A DNA stretch of 64,000 nucleotides from Paraclostridium sordellii (GCF_000953675.1 NZ_LN679998.1:643911-707910), one strand, 5' to 3'; shown: positions 1-9,260, counted from the first letter of the stretch. The notes: generated by a model from the sequence alone, not told the origin. A program made the numbers and translations.

Positions 1-701
1 ATTATGCTAAAATAGAAAAAGATGAAGAAGCGGGTAGATATTTACTTAAAAAGTCTGTTACGGATAAAAAAGATCAAACTTATGCATTATATAATATAAC
101 TCAAGAGCAGTTAGCACATACATTACTTCCAATCGGAGATTACGAAAAAGACAGAGTAAGAGAAATTGCAAAAGAAATAGGTATAGATGTTCATAACAAA
201 CCAGATAGTCAAGAAATATGCTTTGTAAAAGATAATGACTATGCAGGGTATGTAAAAAAACATGCTAAAAAAAGAATTGATCCAGGATTTTTTGTAGATA
301 CTAAGGGAAATGTATTAGGAAAACATAATGGCATAATAAATTATACTATAGGTCAAAGAAAAGGTCTTGGAATTGCATTTGGAAAACCTATGTTTGTAGT
401 TGATATAGATCCTGTAAAAAATACTGTTGTATTAGGAGATAATGAAGATATATTCTCAAATGCACTAATAGCTAAAGATATAAACTTAATATCAATTGAT
501 GATATAAAAGAACCTATAAGAGTACAAGCTAAAGTAAGATACTCAGCAAGACCATCTAATGCCACAGTAACTAAAGTAGGCGAAGATACTATTAAAATCG
601 TATTTGACGAGCCTCAAAGGGCGATAACTAAAGGTCAATCAGTAGTAATGTATGATGGAGACAAAGTTGTAGGTGGCGGAATAATAGTAAAGAGCCTATA
701 A
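1..701 (+). CDS. mnmA: tRNA 2-thiouridylase MnmA, C-terminal part (5' end outside window)
   Basis: This is the C-terminal portion of MnmA, which thiolates uridine-34 of the tRNAs for Lys, Glu and Gln using sulfur relayed to it. The open frame enters from the left edge, with the first complete codon at base 3, and ends at 701, so about 232 residues are visible. Seen: the KKDQTYALY segment, the DSQEICF motif carrying the family's second catalytic cysteine, the [12 protein letters not shown] segment, and the C-terminal beta-barrel (from about residue 135 of the visible part) that contacts the tRNA acceptor stem. The N-terminal PP-loop ATPase lies outside the window. No good terminator follows. 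Confidence 0.95.
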   Translation, partial: YAKIEKDEEAGRYLLKKSVTDKKDQTYALYNITQEQLAHTLLPIGDYEKDRVREIAKEIGIDVHNKPDSQEICFVKDNDYAGYVKKHAKKRIDPGFFVDTKGNVLGKHNGIINYTIGQRKGLGIAFGKPMFVVDIDPVKNTVVLGDNEDIFSNALIAKDINLISIDDIKEPIRVQAKVRYSARPSNATVTKVGEDTIKIVFDEPQRAITKGQSVVMYDGDKVVGGGIIVKSL

Positions 702-716
702 TAAACATTTGTTTTG

Positions 717-776
717 ATTGAGCAAGGTGTCTGTAAATTACTTCATAGCGCCAACGACTATGTACGTTACTAAAAA
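717..776. other. Unexplained GC-richer structured stretch after mnmA
   Basis: Between the mnmA stop and the alaS promoter lies a short segment with clearly more G and C than the surrounding spacer. It can fold imperfectly: CATAG near 745-749 pairs with CTATG near 758-763, and flanking GTAA/TTAC bases extend the stem. It has no T-tract on either side, so it is not a normal terminator. I see no convincing reading frame with a ribosome site. It may be a dispersed repeat or a decayed gene end. Confidence 0.3.
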
Positions 777-781
777 AACTA

Positions 782-810
782 TTGATTATTTTAAGAAAAT
801 TTAGTAACAT
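782..810 (+). promoter_or_regulatory. Probable promoter of the alaS T-box leader
   Basis: TTGATT (782-787) and TAACAT (805-810) are separated by 17 bases and sit about 30 bases ahead of the T-box. Assigned by similarity to the sigma-A consensus only. Confidence 0.45.
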
Positions 811-837
811 ATCTATAAATAATATAAATTTAAATAC

Positions 838-1080
838 AATGAAAAGAAGTAGTAAATTAATTGATGCTTTACAGAGAGAGGGATTAGGTGAGAGCCCTTA
901 CGATAGATTAATTGAAGCAGTCTTGGAGTATCAACTTTGAAATTAAGTAGGAGTTGACGGTGGTTCCGTTATAACTTAAGGTTTTCCGAAGATACTGTGA
1001 TTTTTACAGTAATTAGGGTGGTACCGCGAGATATATCCTCGCCCCTATAGTTTTTTATAGAGGCGGGGATTTTTTAATAC
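838..1080 (+). ncRNA. T-box riboswitch, probably alanine-specific
   Basis: T-box leaders read the charging state of one tRNA and switch between terminator and antiterminator. Seen: an AGAGAG-type stem I landmark at 852-860; the T-box core AGGGTGGTACCGCG at 1015-1028; and directly after it a strong terminator (1035-1076). A GCA triplet at 917-919, on the 3' side of stem I, is a plausible Ala specifier, in line with alaS following immediately. The specifier position was not modelled in 3-D, so the codon is inferred; the T-box itself is clear. Confidence 0.93.
1035..1076 (+). terminator. T-box intrinsic terminator
   Basis: ATCCTCGCCCCTATA pairs with TATAGAGGCGGGGAT (two G-U pairs) and is followed by TTTTTT. 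It is mutually exclusive with the T-box antiterminator just upstream. Confidence 0.92.
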
Positions 1081-1119
1081 AAGGAATCATAAAGGCATAA
1101 ATTATAGGAGGAAATAAAA

Positions 1120-3765
1120 ATGCAAAAAATGGGATTAAACGAAATAAGAAGTAAATTTTTAAACTTCTTTGAATCAAAAGGACATTTAGTTCAACCAAGT
1201 TATTCATTAGTGCCACATAACGATAAGAGTTTATTATTAATAAATGCTGGTATGGCACCACTTAAAAATTATTTTTCAGGTACAGAAATACCGCCAAGTA
1301 AGAGAATGACAACTTGTCAAAAATGTGTAAGAACTGGAGATATAGAAAATGTAGGGGTTACAGCTAGACATGCTACATTATTTGAAATGCTTGGAAACTT
1401 CTCATTTGGAGATTATTTTAAGGAAGAGACATTAAAATGGGGATGGGAATTTGTTACAGAACATTTAAACATACCTCAAGATAAAATATGGGTAAGTGTA
1501 TACTTAGAAGATGATGAAGCTTTTGAAATATGGGAAAAAGAAATAGGAATACCAAAAGAAAGAATAGTGAGATTAGGAAAAGAAGATAACTTCTGGGAAA
1601 TAGGTACAGGTGCTTGTGGACCATGTTCAGAAATACACTTTGACAGAGGTGAAGAATATGGATGTGACAACCCAGATTGTAAACCAGGATGTGACTGTGA
1701 TAGATATTTAGAGTTTTGGAACCATGTTTTCTCTCAATTTAACAAAGATGAAGAAGGAAACTACAACCCACTTGAAAATAAGAATATAGATACAGGTATG
1801 GGTCTTGAGAGAATAGCTTGTATAATGCAAGGTGTTGATACTATATTTGACGTTGATACTATAAAGCATATATTAAATGCTGTTGAAAAAATGACAAACT
1901 CTAATTATGGAAAAGAATATAAAGTTGATAAATCTATAAGAATAATAACTGACCATATAAGAAGTGTAAGTTTCTTAGTTGCAGATGGAGTATTACCATC
2001 AAATGAAGGTAGAGGTTATGTTCTTAGAAGATTATTAAGAAGAGCAGCAAGAAATGGAAAATTACTTGGAATGAAAGAGCCATTCTTATATAAATTAGTT
2101 GATGAAGTTATAGCTGTAAGTGGAGAAGCTTACCCAGAACTAGTTGAAAAAGCTGAATATATTAAAAAGGTTATAAGAATAGAAGAAGAAAAATTCAATG
2201 AAACAATAGATAAGGGAAGTGAAATATTAGCTTCTTATATAGAAGAATTAAAATCTAATAACGAAAAAACTTTAAGTGGAGAAAATGCATTTAGATTATA
2301 TGATACTTATGGATTCCCTGTAGATTTAACTAAAGAAATATTAGAAGAAGAACATTTAGAAATAGATGAAGAAGGTTTCCAAGCTGAGATGGAAAAACAA
2401 AGACAAACAGCAAGAGATGCTAGAGGAAATATGGACTCAGAAGCTTGGAAAGAAGATGCTATAGCTAAACTAGATAAAGATATAGTTACGGATTTTGAAG
2501 GATATGAAACATTATCTATAGAATCAACTGTAAAAGGTATAGCTAAAGAAAATGAATTAGTTAAATCAGCATCTGTAGGAGATGAAGTTATAATAGTTCT
2601 TGATAAAACTGCTTTTTATCCAGAAGGTGGAGGTCAAGTAGGAGATAAAGGTCTTTTAGTTAATAAAAATGAAGATGTAGTTGTTGAAGTTATAGATACT
2701 AAAAAAGGACCAAACAATACTATAAAACATATATGTGTTGTAAAATCAGGAATGATAAATGTAGGAGATGTTGTGTATACTAAGGTAGATAAAGAAGTAA
2801 GATTAGCTTCAGCTAGAAACCATAGTGCTACTCATATACTACACAAAGTATTAAAAGAAGTTTTAGGAGAACATGTTAACCAAGCTGGATCACTTGTTAC
2901 TCCTGAAAGATTAAGATTTGACGTAACTCACTTTGAAGCAATATCAAAAGATGAGTTAAAAGTTATAGAAGAAAAAGTAAATGATATGATATTTGAAGCT
3001 TTAGATATAACTTGTGAAAACATGAGTATGACAGACGCTTCTAATAAAGGTGCTACTGCATTATTTGGTGAAAAATACGGAGATGAAGTAAGAGTTGTAT
3101 CTATGGGAGAATATTCTATAGAATTATGTGGAGGAACTCACTTAACAAATACTTCTCAAATCGGTATGTTTAAAATACTTTCTGAAGGTGGAGTTGCAGC
3201 TGGTGTAAGAAGAATAGAAGCTATAACTGGTAAGGAAGTATATTATTTCCTAAATAATAAACAAAATTTAATAAATGAAGTATGTACTACTGTAAAAGCT
3301 AAAGAAGATAATCTAGTAGCAAGAGTAGGACATTTATTAGATGAAACTAAATCATTGGCTAAAGAGTTAAACGAAGTTAAAGCTAAAATGAGTTTACAAT
3401 CTGCAGACTCTATATTAGACTCTAAAGTAGATATAAATGGAGTAAACATTGTTACATCTAAGTTTGAAGATATGGATATGGATACACTTAGAAATACTGC
3501 AGATACGTTAAGAGATAAATTATCTTCAGGTGTAGTTGTTTTAGCAAATGTAGCTGGAGGAAAAATAAACTTTGTTGCAACAGCTACTAAAGATGTAGTT
3601 GAAAAAGGTGTTCATGCTGGAAACATAGTTAAAGAAGTTGCTCAAATTGCTGGTGGAAAAGGTGGAGGAAGACCTAATATGGCTCAAGCTGGAGCTCCTG
3701 ATGTAAATAAGGTCGATGAAGCTTTAAATCATGCAAAAGATGTGTTAAAATCTCAAGTAAAGTAA
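1120..3765 (+). CDS. alaS: Alanyl-tRNA synthetase
   Basis: AlaRS activates alanine and charges tRNA-Ala; the C-terminal half edits mischarged Ser and Gly. At 881 residues it is full length for the family. Seen in order: the class II catalytic domain (residues about 1-240, with motif 2 RHATLFEMLGNFSFGDYF), the tRNA-recognition helical domain, the editing domain with the zinc site H568-SAT-H572 and C670-GGT-H674, and the Gly-rich C-Ala/DHHA1 domain ending in GGKGGGRPNMAQAG. AGGAGG lies 9 bases ahead of the ATG. Expression is controlled by the upstream T-box. It is followed by ireB, as in many Firmicutes. Confidence 0.98.
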   Translation: MQKMGLNEIRSKFLNFFESKGHLVQPSYSLVPHNDKSLLLINAGMAPLKNYFSGTEIPPSKRMTTCQKCVRTGDIENVGVTARHATLFEMLGNFSFGDYFKEETLKWGWEFVTEHLNIPQDKIWVSVYLEDDEAFEIWEKEIGIPKERIVRLGKEDNFWEIGTGACGPCSEIHFDRGEEYGCDNPDCKPGCDCDRYLEFWNHVFSQFNKDEEGNYNPLENKNIDTGMGLERIACIMQGVDTIFDVDTIKHILNAVEKMTNSNYGKEYKVDKSIRIITDHIRSVSFLVADGVLPSNEGRGYVLRRLLRRAARNGKLLGMKEPFLYKLVDEVIAVSGEAYPELVEKAEYIKKVIRIEEEKFNETIDKGSEILASYIEELKSNNEKTLSGENAFRLYDTYGFPVDLTKEILEEEHLEIDEEGFQAEMEKQRQTARDARGNMDSEAWKEDAIAKLDKDIVTDFEGYETLSIESTVKGIAKENELVKSASVGDEVIIVLDKTAFYPEGGGQVGDKGLLVNKNEDVVVEVIDTKKGPNNTIKHICVVKSGMINVGDVVYTKVDKEVRLASARNHSATHILHKVLKEVLGEHVNQAGSLVTPERLRFDVTHFEAISKDELKVIEEKVNDMIFEALDITCENMSMTDASNKGATALFGEKYGDEVRVVSMGEYSIELCGGTHLTNTSQIGMFKILSEGGVAAGVRRIEAITGKEVYYFLNNKQNLINEVCTTVKAKEDNLVARVGHLLDETKSLAKELNEVKAKMSLQSADSILDSKVDINGVNIVTSKFEDMDMDTLRNTADTLRDKLSSGVVVLANVAGGKINFVATATKDVVEKGVHAGNIVKEVAQIAGGKGGGRPNMAQAGAPDVNKVDEALNHAKDVLKSQVK

Positions 3766-3809
3766 TAAAACAAAAAACAAATAAAATAAAAAGATAGGGG
3801 TGTTGTAAT

Positions 3810-4070
3810 ATGAATGAAAATATGGATTATACAATGAAATTCGAAGGTATAACATCTGAACAAATGAGTGTTAGTGAAGCAATAGATTTAGTATATAGCG
3901 CTCTTAAGGAAAAAGGATACAACCCTATAAACCAAATTATAGGATACATTCTTTCAGGAGACTCTAGTTATATAACAAGTCATAACAATGCTAGAGGAAT
4001 CATGAAGAAGTTTGAAAGAGATGAAATTTTAGAAGAGGTTATCACTTATTATTTGAACAATAGAAAGTAG
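3810..4070 (+). CDS. ireB: IreB/UPF0297 family regulatory phosphoprotein
   Basis: Small 86-residue protein of the UPF0297 family (YrzL in Bacillus, IreB in enterococci). In Enterococcus, IreB is a substrate of the PASTA kinase IreK and restrains cephalosporin resistance. The whole family length is present, including MKFEGITSEQ, the Thr-rich N-terminus that carries the phosphosites in IreB, and the conserved GYNPINQIIGYILSGD core. It sits 45 bases after alaS, and ruvX and a DUF1292 gene follow after one inserted gene. This alaS-ireB-ruvX-DUF1292 order is widely conserved. Role in this organism is inferred. Confidence 0.93.
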   Translation: MNENMDYTMKFEGITSEQMSVSEAIDLVYSALKEKGYNPINQIIGYILSGDSSYITSHNNARGIMKKFERDEILEEVITYYLNNRK

Positions 4071-4079
4071 GTCAATCTT

Positions 4080-6248
4080 ATGAAAAAAAAGATTGTATCC
4101 TTATTAACTACTTTAATAGTACTTATAAGCTCTATGTCTACAGTTAGTTTTGCAGAGGAAAAAGGTAAAGTAATACTTATTAATATGAATAGAACAAGTC
4201 TAGATGATATGTTAAGTATACAAGCTTTAAGCAAAAAAGTAGAAAATGAAGGTTATATAGGGCTTATGAATATCAGAGGTGACCGAGGAACTGATGATAG
4301 AAGGTCATATGCAGCTATAGGAGCAGGTGGTAGAGTTACAATGCCAAGCCAAAGTCTTATAAATTTTGAAGAATTAAACAAAGATAATGGACCTGCTTAT
4401 AAAGCTGAAACAGGACACAATCCTAAAAAAATAAATGACATGACTATAAACTATTCTCTAAGTGAAAACTTAGAGAATGGTTCTTATGGATCAAAACTTG
4501 GTTCACTAGGGCAAACTTTAGCGGACAAGAAAATAAAGACTTCTGTTATAGGTAATGCTGACAAAGTTAATAATGGAGAATTATTAAAAAATAGAAATAT
4601 AGCATTAATGGCTATGGACAACATTGGAAGAGTAGAAAATGGTAATGTTGATAATATAAATATAAAAGATAATACTATGCCTTATGGAATAAGTACTGAT
4701 TATAATAAGCTAAAAAGTGATACTAAAAAGTTTTACGATAACAGCGATGTTTTATTTGTAGAACTTGGAGATACTTACAGATTAGATGAATATAAAGATT
4801 ATTTAAATGAAAAAACTTATAAAGAGATGAAATTAAGAATATATAATAAAATAAATTCATATCTAGAAGAAGTTTTTAAAATGGCAAATAAAAATGATAC
4901 AATTTATATAACATCAACATTTCCAAGCAATGAAGATTATAAAAATCAAAAAAGATTATCTCCAATAATTAAATTTGATGGATCTTCAAAAGGAGTATTA
5001 AAATCAGCCACTACTAGAAGAGAAGGTGTAGTTGGAAATATCGATATTGGTGTAGATATTCTTTCTAAATTTGGTTTAGTAAATGAAAATATGCTAGGAA
5101 AGAAATTTATAGATGTAAAGAAAGCAAACAATGTAGAATTTATAAACCATGAGTTTGAAAAAATGGTATCTATGTTGGGAGTAAGAAGTACTATAGTAAA
5201 TACATCTGTAGGAATAGTTGCGGCGGCATGGGTAATTTGTACTATACTTTTAGTCTTTTTTAGAAATAAAATTCCTAAAAAAGAAGTTGTATTTAAGATA
5301 TTAAAAGAAATTGTGAAGTTAGGAATTTTATTACCACTTGCATTTATTCTAGCTCCTATATTCAATTTATCAACTAAAGCAGGAATAACTATGGGCATAG
5401 TAGGTACGCTCATAGGTCTATATACAATTGGAAAGATATTTTTCAAAAAAGATATGACATATCTTATGTTCTTCTCTTTAATGACTATAATAGTAATAGT
5501 TATAGACTCTATATTTGGAACACACTTAATGCAAAATAATATTATGAGCTATGATGCAATAATAGGTGCTAGATATTATGGAGTAGGAAATGAATATGAA
5601 GGTGTAACGATTGGATGTGCAATATTTGCACTTTCAGTTTTACTAAACTATAAAAAAATACCAAGATGGGTAGTTATTATGTTTGCTTTAGTTATATTGA
5701 TAACAAGTGCATATCCATCTATGGGTGCTAATGTTGGAGGATGTATATCTGAATCTGTAGCATATGTGTTATTTATATTACTGATATTTGATGTAAAGAT
5801 GGATTTGAAAAAATCTATATTATTGGGATTAGTTCCTGTTATTTTAGTAGGATTATTTGCTACTTTAGATATTGTATCAAAAAGTCAATCTCATTTATCT
5901 GGGTTTGTAAATCAAATAATGTTAAATGGGCCAGGAGCTATAATCCAGACATTTACTAGAAAAATACAGATGAATGTAGATATAGCTACAAGTAATATCT
6001 TTATTGTAATAGCTTTAATAGTTGCAGGATTTATGAGCAAATTTATATTCAAGCCTTCAAGACACTTTAAAAAATTAGCAGACAAATATCCATATGTGTT
6101 TAAAGGGTTTGTAGCTATAATTGTAGGGTGTATAGTTGCTTTAATATTTAATGATTCAGGAATAGTTGCAGCTGGAACAGGTTCAATATATATACTAATA
6201 CCACTATTAGTTATGAGTGTAAATATGATGATTTTTGATAAAGAATAG
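4080..6248 (+). CDS. Large polytopic membrane protein with extracytoplasmic phosphatase-like N-domain
   Basis: Not assigned to a named family. It has 722 residues with a clear signal peptide (Lys-rich start, hydrophobic core, cut near SFA-EE at residue 25). Residues about 28-360 form a soluble domain outside the membrane; the patterns LGQTLADKKIKTSVIG, a late SATTRREGVVGNIDIG and a following DILSKFG resemble the alkaline-phosphatase/phosphopentomutase fold, but I cannot see a full metal-site set. Residues about 370-720 hold roughly ten membrane helices. It starts 9 bases after ireB with only a weak ribosome site, so translation is probably coupled to ireB. A terminator follows. A role in envelope glycan or phosphate chemistry is a guess from its shape. 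Confidence 0.8.
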   Translation: MKKKIVSLLTTLIVLISSMSTVSFAEEKGKVILINMNRTSLDDMLSIQALSKKVENEGYIGLMNIRGDRGTDDRRSYAAIGAGGRVTMPSQSLINFEELNKDNGPAYKAETGHNPKKINDMTINYSLSENLENGSYGSKLGSLGQTLADKKIKTSVIGNADKVNNGELLKNRNIALMAMDNIGRVENGNVDNINIKDNTMPYGISTDYNKLKSDTKKFYDNSDVLFVELGDTYRLDEYKDYLNEKTYKEMKLRIYNKINSYLEEVFKMANKNDTIYITSTFPSNEDYKNQKRLSPIIKFDGSSKGVLKSATTRREGVVGNIDIGVDILSKFGLVNENMLGKKFIDVKKANNVEFINHEFEKMVSMLGVRSTIVNTSVGIVAAAWVICTILLVFFRNKIPKKEVVFKILKEIVKLGILLPLAFILAPIFNLSTKAGITMGIVGTLIGLYTIGKIFFKKDMTYLMFFSLMTIIVIVIDSIFGTHLMQNNIMSYDAIIGARYYGVGNEYEGVTIGCAIFALSVLLNYKKIPRWVVIMFALVILITSAYPSMGANVGGCISESVAYVLFILLIFDVKMDLKKSILLGLVPVILVGLFATLDIVSKSQSHLSGFVNQIMLNGPGAIIQTFTRKIQMNVDIATSNIFIVIALIVAGFMSKFIFKPSRHFKKLADKYPYVFKGFVAIIVGCIVALIFNDSGIVAAGTGSIYILIPLLVMSVNMMIFDKE

Positions 6249-6260
6249 TTTACTACTATA

Positions 6261-6300
6261 ATTAGGGAGGTAACTAAATGTTACGTCCCTAATTTTTAAT
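6261..6300 (+). terminator. Intrinsic terminator after the membrane protein gene
   Basis: AATTAGGGAGGTAAC pairs with GTTACGTCCCTAATT (one mismatch), followed by a T-rich tail. ruvX therefore probably has its own promoter in 6301-6445. Confidence 0.8.
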
Positions 6301-6445
6301 TTATTAAATTAATGATTTTTAAGTTATATAATATAGTTTCATATGGAAGAATTTATACATAATGTGTTGAATTTAGAGCACAATAAGAATATAGTATATA
6401 CATATAATAAAAATTTAAGAAATTTGATTAATCAAGGAGAACTAA

Positions 6446-6874
6446 ATGATATTAGACGGAAGAATAATGGGTCTTGATGTTGGAGACAAAACTATAGGGG
6501 TTGCAGTTAGTGATCTTATGGGAATTACAGCTCAAGGTGTTAAAACTGTTAAAAGAGTGGGTAAAAAGAAAGATATAGAAGAATTAAAGGCTATAATAAA
6601 AGAAAGACAAGTAAATAAAATTGTATCAGGACTTCCTAAAAACATGAATGGAACATTAGGCCCACAAGGTGAAAAGGTAATAAAGTTTTGTGAACTTTTA
6701 GAACAAGAAACTGGTATAAAAATAGAATACTGGGATGAAAGATTATCTACAGTAGCAGCAGAAAGATCTTTAATAGAAGCTGATGTTAGAAGAGAAAAAA
6801 GAAAAAAAGTAATAGATATGTTAGCTGCTGTAATAATTTTACAAGGATATTTAGATAACAAAAGAATTTTCTAA
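6446..6874 (+). CDS. ruvX: Putative Holliday junction resolvase / pre-16S rRNA nuclease YqgF
   Basis: RNase H-fold nuclease of the YqgF/RuvX family, 142 residues (normal length). In E. coli the family trims the 5' end of pre-16S rRNA and was earlier predicted to resolve Holliday junctions. Seen: the first catalytic Asp in [16 protein letters not shown], the central [13 protein letters not shown], and the late [14 protein letters not shown] plus the final Asp in [24 protein letters not shown] lies 7 bases ahead of the chosen ATG. A second in-frame ATG at 6467 begins at MGLDVG but has no good ribosome site. Confidence 0.95.
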   Translation: MILDGRIMGLDVGDKTIGVAVSDLMGITAQGVKTVKRVGKKKDIEELKAIIKERQVNKIVSGLPKNMNGTLGPQGEKVIKFCELLEQETGIKIEYWDERLSTVAAERSLIEADVRREKRKKVIDMLAAVIILQGYLDNKRIF

Positions 6875-6942
6875 AACATATATAAAATAGCGTAGATATA
6901 CGTTATAATATATTTAAATAATTAAACTTTGAGGTGAGGAAC

Positions 6943-7212
6943 ATGCAAGAAAATATAGTAAACTTAATAGACCAAGATGGAAACGAAATACAATTTGAAA
7001 TAATATTAACTTTAGAAGCTGAAGGAAAAGAATATGCTATATTAATGCCTTTAGATGACAATGAAGCAGAAGAAGCTTTAATATTTAGAATTGACAGTGA
7101 TGAAGAAGGAGATATATTAACTCCACTTGAAAATGATGAAGAGTATGAAACAGTTGTAGCTGTTTACAACACTTTAATGGAAGAAGAAGGATTAGATTAC
7201 GACGAAGAATAG
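6943..7212 (+). CDS. DUF1292 family protein (YrzB-like)
   Basis: Acidic protein of 89 residues of the DUF1292 family, nearly always found beside ruvX and ireB in Firmicutes; function unknown. The body INLIDQDGNE, YAILMPLDD and the Glu/Asp-rich tail are typical. An in-frame GTG lies at 6934, inside the ribosome site GAGGTGAGG; the ATG at 6943 has correct spacing and is preferred. A short terminator follows the stop. Confidence 0.93.
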   Translation: MQENIVNLIDQDGNEIQFEIILTLEAEGKEYAILMPLDDNEAEEALIFRIDSDEEGDILTPLENDEEYETVVAVYNTLMEEEGLDYDEE

Positions 7213-7244
7213 TTAAAAATTCAAAATTGTATAGTTTATAAATG

Positions 7245-7270
7245 GGAGTATCTAAATGGTGCTCCTTTTT
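7245..7270 (+). terminator. Intrinsic terminator after DUF1292 gene
   Basis: GGAGTATC pairs with GGTGCTCC (three G-U pairs allowed), five-base loop, then TTTTT. Confidence 0.75.
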
Positions 7271-7314
7271 AAATTTAAATTCTTATAAATAAAATAATAC
7301 TTTAGGAGGTTTGA

Positions 7315-8067
7315 GTGAGTAAATATTTAGACTTAATAATTGGATTTGTTTTCATTTTATATTATATATATCTTAAAGTAATATACAATGGAATGGCCTT
7401 TGATAAATTTTTTATATCATTAGGAATTGTATTGATTATTTATCATTTTATAAAAAATAAGATAAATATGAACAAAAAATTAAAAAAGATAATTAAAATA
7501 ACATTTATAATATTTATCTCTATATTTATCATCTTAGAAAGTATATTAATATTTTTTCCAAAACAAAATTTAGAAGAGGATTGTGATTACTTAATTATAC
7601 TGGGGGCTTCTGTTAAAAATACAGTTCCAAGTTTAACTCTAAAAGGTCGACTAGATAAAGCAATCGAATATCTAAAAAAGAGTAAAGATGATTGTTATAT
7701 AGTTGTATCTGGAGGAAAAGGAAACGATGAAGGTATTTCAGAAGCAAAGGCAATGGAAAATTATTTAGTAAAGCATAAAATTCCTAAGGATAAAATTATA
7801 ATGGAAGATAAGTCTACAAATACATATGAAAATTTTAAATATAGTAAAGAAAAAATAGAAAGTCATAGCAAAAATGATATAAAAAATTTAAATATTAAAG
7901 TTGTTACTACAGATTTTCATAGTTTTAGAAGTTTTATGTTAGCAAAGAAAAATGGTTATGGGAATGTAAATTTTTATTCAAATAAATCCTTAAATCAATT
8001 TATACCTATATATTATGCAAGAGAATTTTTTGCTACTATAAAGACTATTGTATTTGATATGCTCTAA
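7315..8067 (+). CDS. YdcF/SanA-family (DUF218) membrane protein
   Basis: 250 residues: three N-terminal hydrophobic helices (about residues 5-23, 28-46 and 57-78), then a soluble DUF218 domain from about residue 90. Seen: DYLIILGASVKN, the RLDKAIEYLKKS helix, VVSGGKGNDEGISEA, MEDKSTNTYENF and VVTTDFHSFRS, all hallmarks of the ElyC/SanA/YdcF family. Members affect envelope integrity in E. coli, probably in peptidoglycan precursor or lipid-carrier metabolism; the exact reaction is not established. The start is GTG, 5 bases after TAGGAGGT. The gene stands alone between two terminators' worth of spacing and precedes an LCP gene. Confidence 0.88.
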   Translation: MSKYLDLIIGFVFILYYIYLKVIYNGMAFDKFFISLGIVLIIYHFIKNKINMNKKLKKIIKITFIIFISIFIILESILIFFPKQNLEEDCDYLIILGASVKNTVPSLTLKGRLDKAIEYLKKSKDDCYIVVSGGKGNDEGISEAKAMENYLVKHKIPKDKIIMEDKSTNTYENFKYSKEKIESHSKNDIKNLNIKVVTTDFHSFRSFMLAKKNGYGNVNFYSNKSLNQFIPIYYAREFFATIKTIVFDML

Positions 8068-8156
8068 TAAGCAATAATTAAAAATATTTAATAAAAAGTT
8101 TTAAATTTATTTATATGGTTAAAATAGAGATAATAAACACATAAGGGGTAATGCGT

Positions 8157-9125
8157 ATGAATAAATTTAAAAAATGTTGTATATTTTTAAGCATAATAAT
8201 TTTAATAAGTATGACTCTAACTAATATTTATGCTATAAATAATTATAAAAAAAATACAAATAAAACTACGGTTAAATCTGAAAATATTATAGTCAAAGAA
8301 GAAGAGAAAAAAGAAAAAAGCAAAAAAACTAAAGATGTATTAAACATTTTATTAATAGGAACAGACTCTAATGATTTTAAAAAAACAGCAAGGTCAGATT
8401 CTATGATGATATTAACTATAGATAAAGATCACAAAAATATAAAACTTACATCTTTAGCACGAGATACTCTAGTTAATATACCTAGGTATGGATTTGAAAA
8501 GCTAACTCATGCATATGCATATGGAAAAGCTGATCTATTACTAGAAACAATACAAAAAAATTTTTATATAGATATAGATGACTATATTACTGTAAATTTT
8601 AACTCTTTTATAGATTTAGTTGATATATTAGGCGGGGTTGAAGTTGATATACAAGAAAAAGAGATTAGTCATTTAAATGATATAATAGTAAATTCTTTTA
8701 AGGTATCAAATAAAGAAGCAGAAGAACCTCAATTTATAAGAAGTAGTGGGAGACAGTTATTAAATGGATATCAAGCCTTATCTTATGCTAGAATAAGACA
8801 AATTGATAGTATATATGAAAGAGATAAAAGGCAAAGGGATGTATTAAAAAGTATAGCCAATAAGTTAATAGAACTACCAGTAAGTAGTTATCCTACAGTT
8901 ATAAAAGAGTTATTACCTTATGTAGATATAAACATATCTATTACTAAACTTATTTCACTAGCCAATATACTTAGAAATATTTATGATTATGATATAAAAC
9001 AAATGGAATTTCCAGTTAAGAATCATAGAGAATCAGGAAAGTTATTAAAGAACAATAGTTTTGTAGTTAAATGGGATAAAACAGAAAATTTAAAAATTTT
9101 AAAAGATTTTATGTATAGTAATTAA
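8157..9125 (+). CDS. LytR-CpsA-Psr (LCP) family cell-wall glycopolymer ligase
   Basis: LCP enzymes transfer teichoic acids or other glycopolymers from an undecaprenyl carrier to peptidoglycan outside the membrane. Seen: one N-terminal membrane helix (about residues 5-25), a Lys-rich linker, then the LCP domain with LLIGTDSND, the ARSDSMMILT Arg/Asp site, TSLARDTLVNIP, KLTHAYAYG, the ILGGVEVDI motif and YARIRQID with the following RDKRQRDV. I chose the ATG at 8157: AAGGGG at 8143-8148 leaves 8 bases, whereas the ATG at 8151 leaves only 2. A terminator follows and fur is next. Confidence 0.95.
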   Translation: MNKFKKCCIFLSIIILISMTLTNIYAINNYKKNTNKTTVKSENIIVKEEEKKEKSKKTKDVLNILLIGTDSNDFKKTARSDSMMILTIDKDHKNIKLTSLARDTLVNIPRYGFEKLTHAYAYGKADLLLETIQKNFYIDIDDYITVNFNSFIDLVDILGGVEVDIQEKEISHLNDIIVNSFKVSNKEAEEPQFIRSSGRQLLNGYQALSYARIRQIDSIYERDKRQRDVLKSIANKLIELPVSSYPTVIKELLPYVDINISITKLISLANILRNIYDYDIKQMEFPVKNHRESGKLLKNNSFVVKWDKTENLKILKDFMYSN

Positions 9126-9163
9126 AAAATTTATTAAGTAACACAAATTTTGGGTATATTTAT

Positions 9164-9194
9164 AAAAGTAAAGATAATAATATCTTTACTTTTA
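9164..9194 (+). terminator. Intrinsic terminator after LCP gene
   Basis: AAAAGTAAAGAT pairs perfectly with ATCTTTACTTTT around a short loop, with a T-rich tail. Confidence 0.8.
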
Positions 9195-9228
9195 TTTAGT
9201 TTTTAATAGGTTAACACTAGGAGATATA

Positions 9229-9257
9229 TTGACAAAATCAATATTATCAACTAAAAT
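9229..9257 (+). promoter_or_regulatory. fur promoter
   Basis: TTGACA (9229-9234), 17-base spacer, TAAAAT (9252-9257), about 45 bases ahead of the fur start. The spacer includes an ATTATCA half-site (9243-9249). Confidence 0.75.
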
Positions 9258-9260
9258 AAT

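Noticed and set aside
628-810. 60-residue minus-strand frame over the spacer after mnmA
   Set aside because: Starts inside the mnmA coding region's opposite strand spacing, has no ribosome site, and resembles no protein I know.
4946-5446. 166-residue minus-strand frame within the large membrane protein gene
   Set aside because: Antisense shadow; no ribosome site and low-complexity composition.
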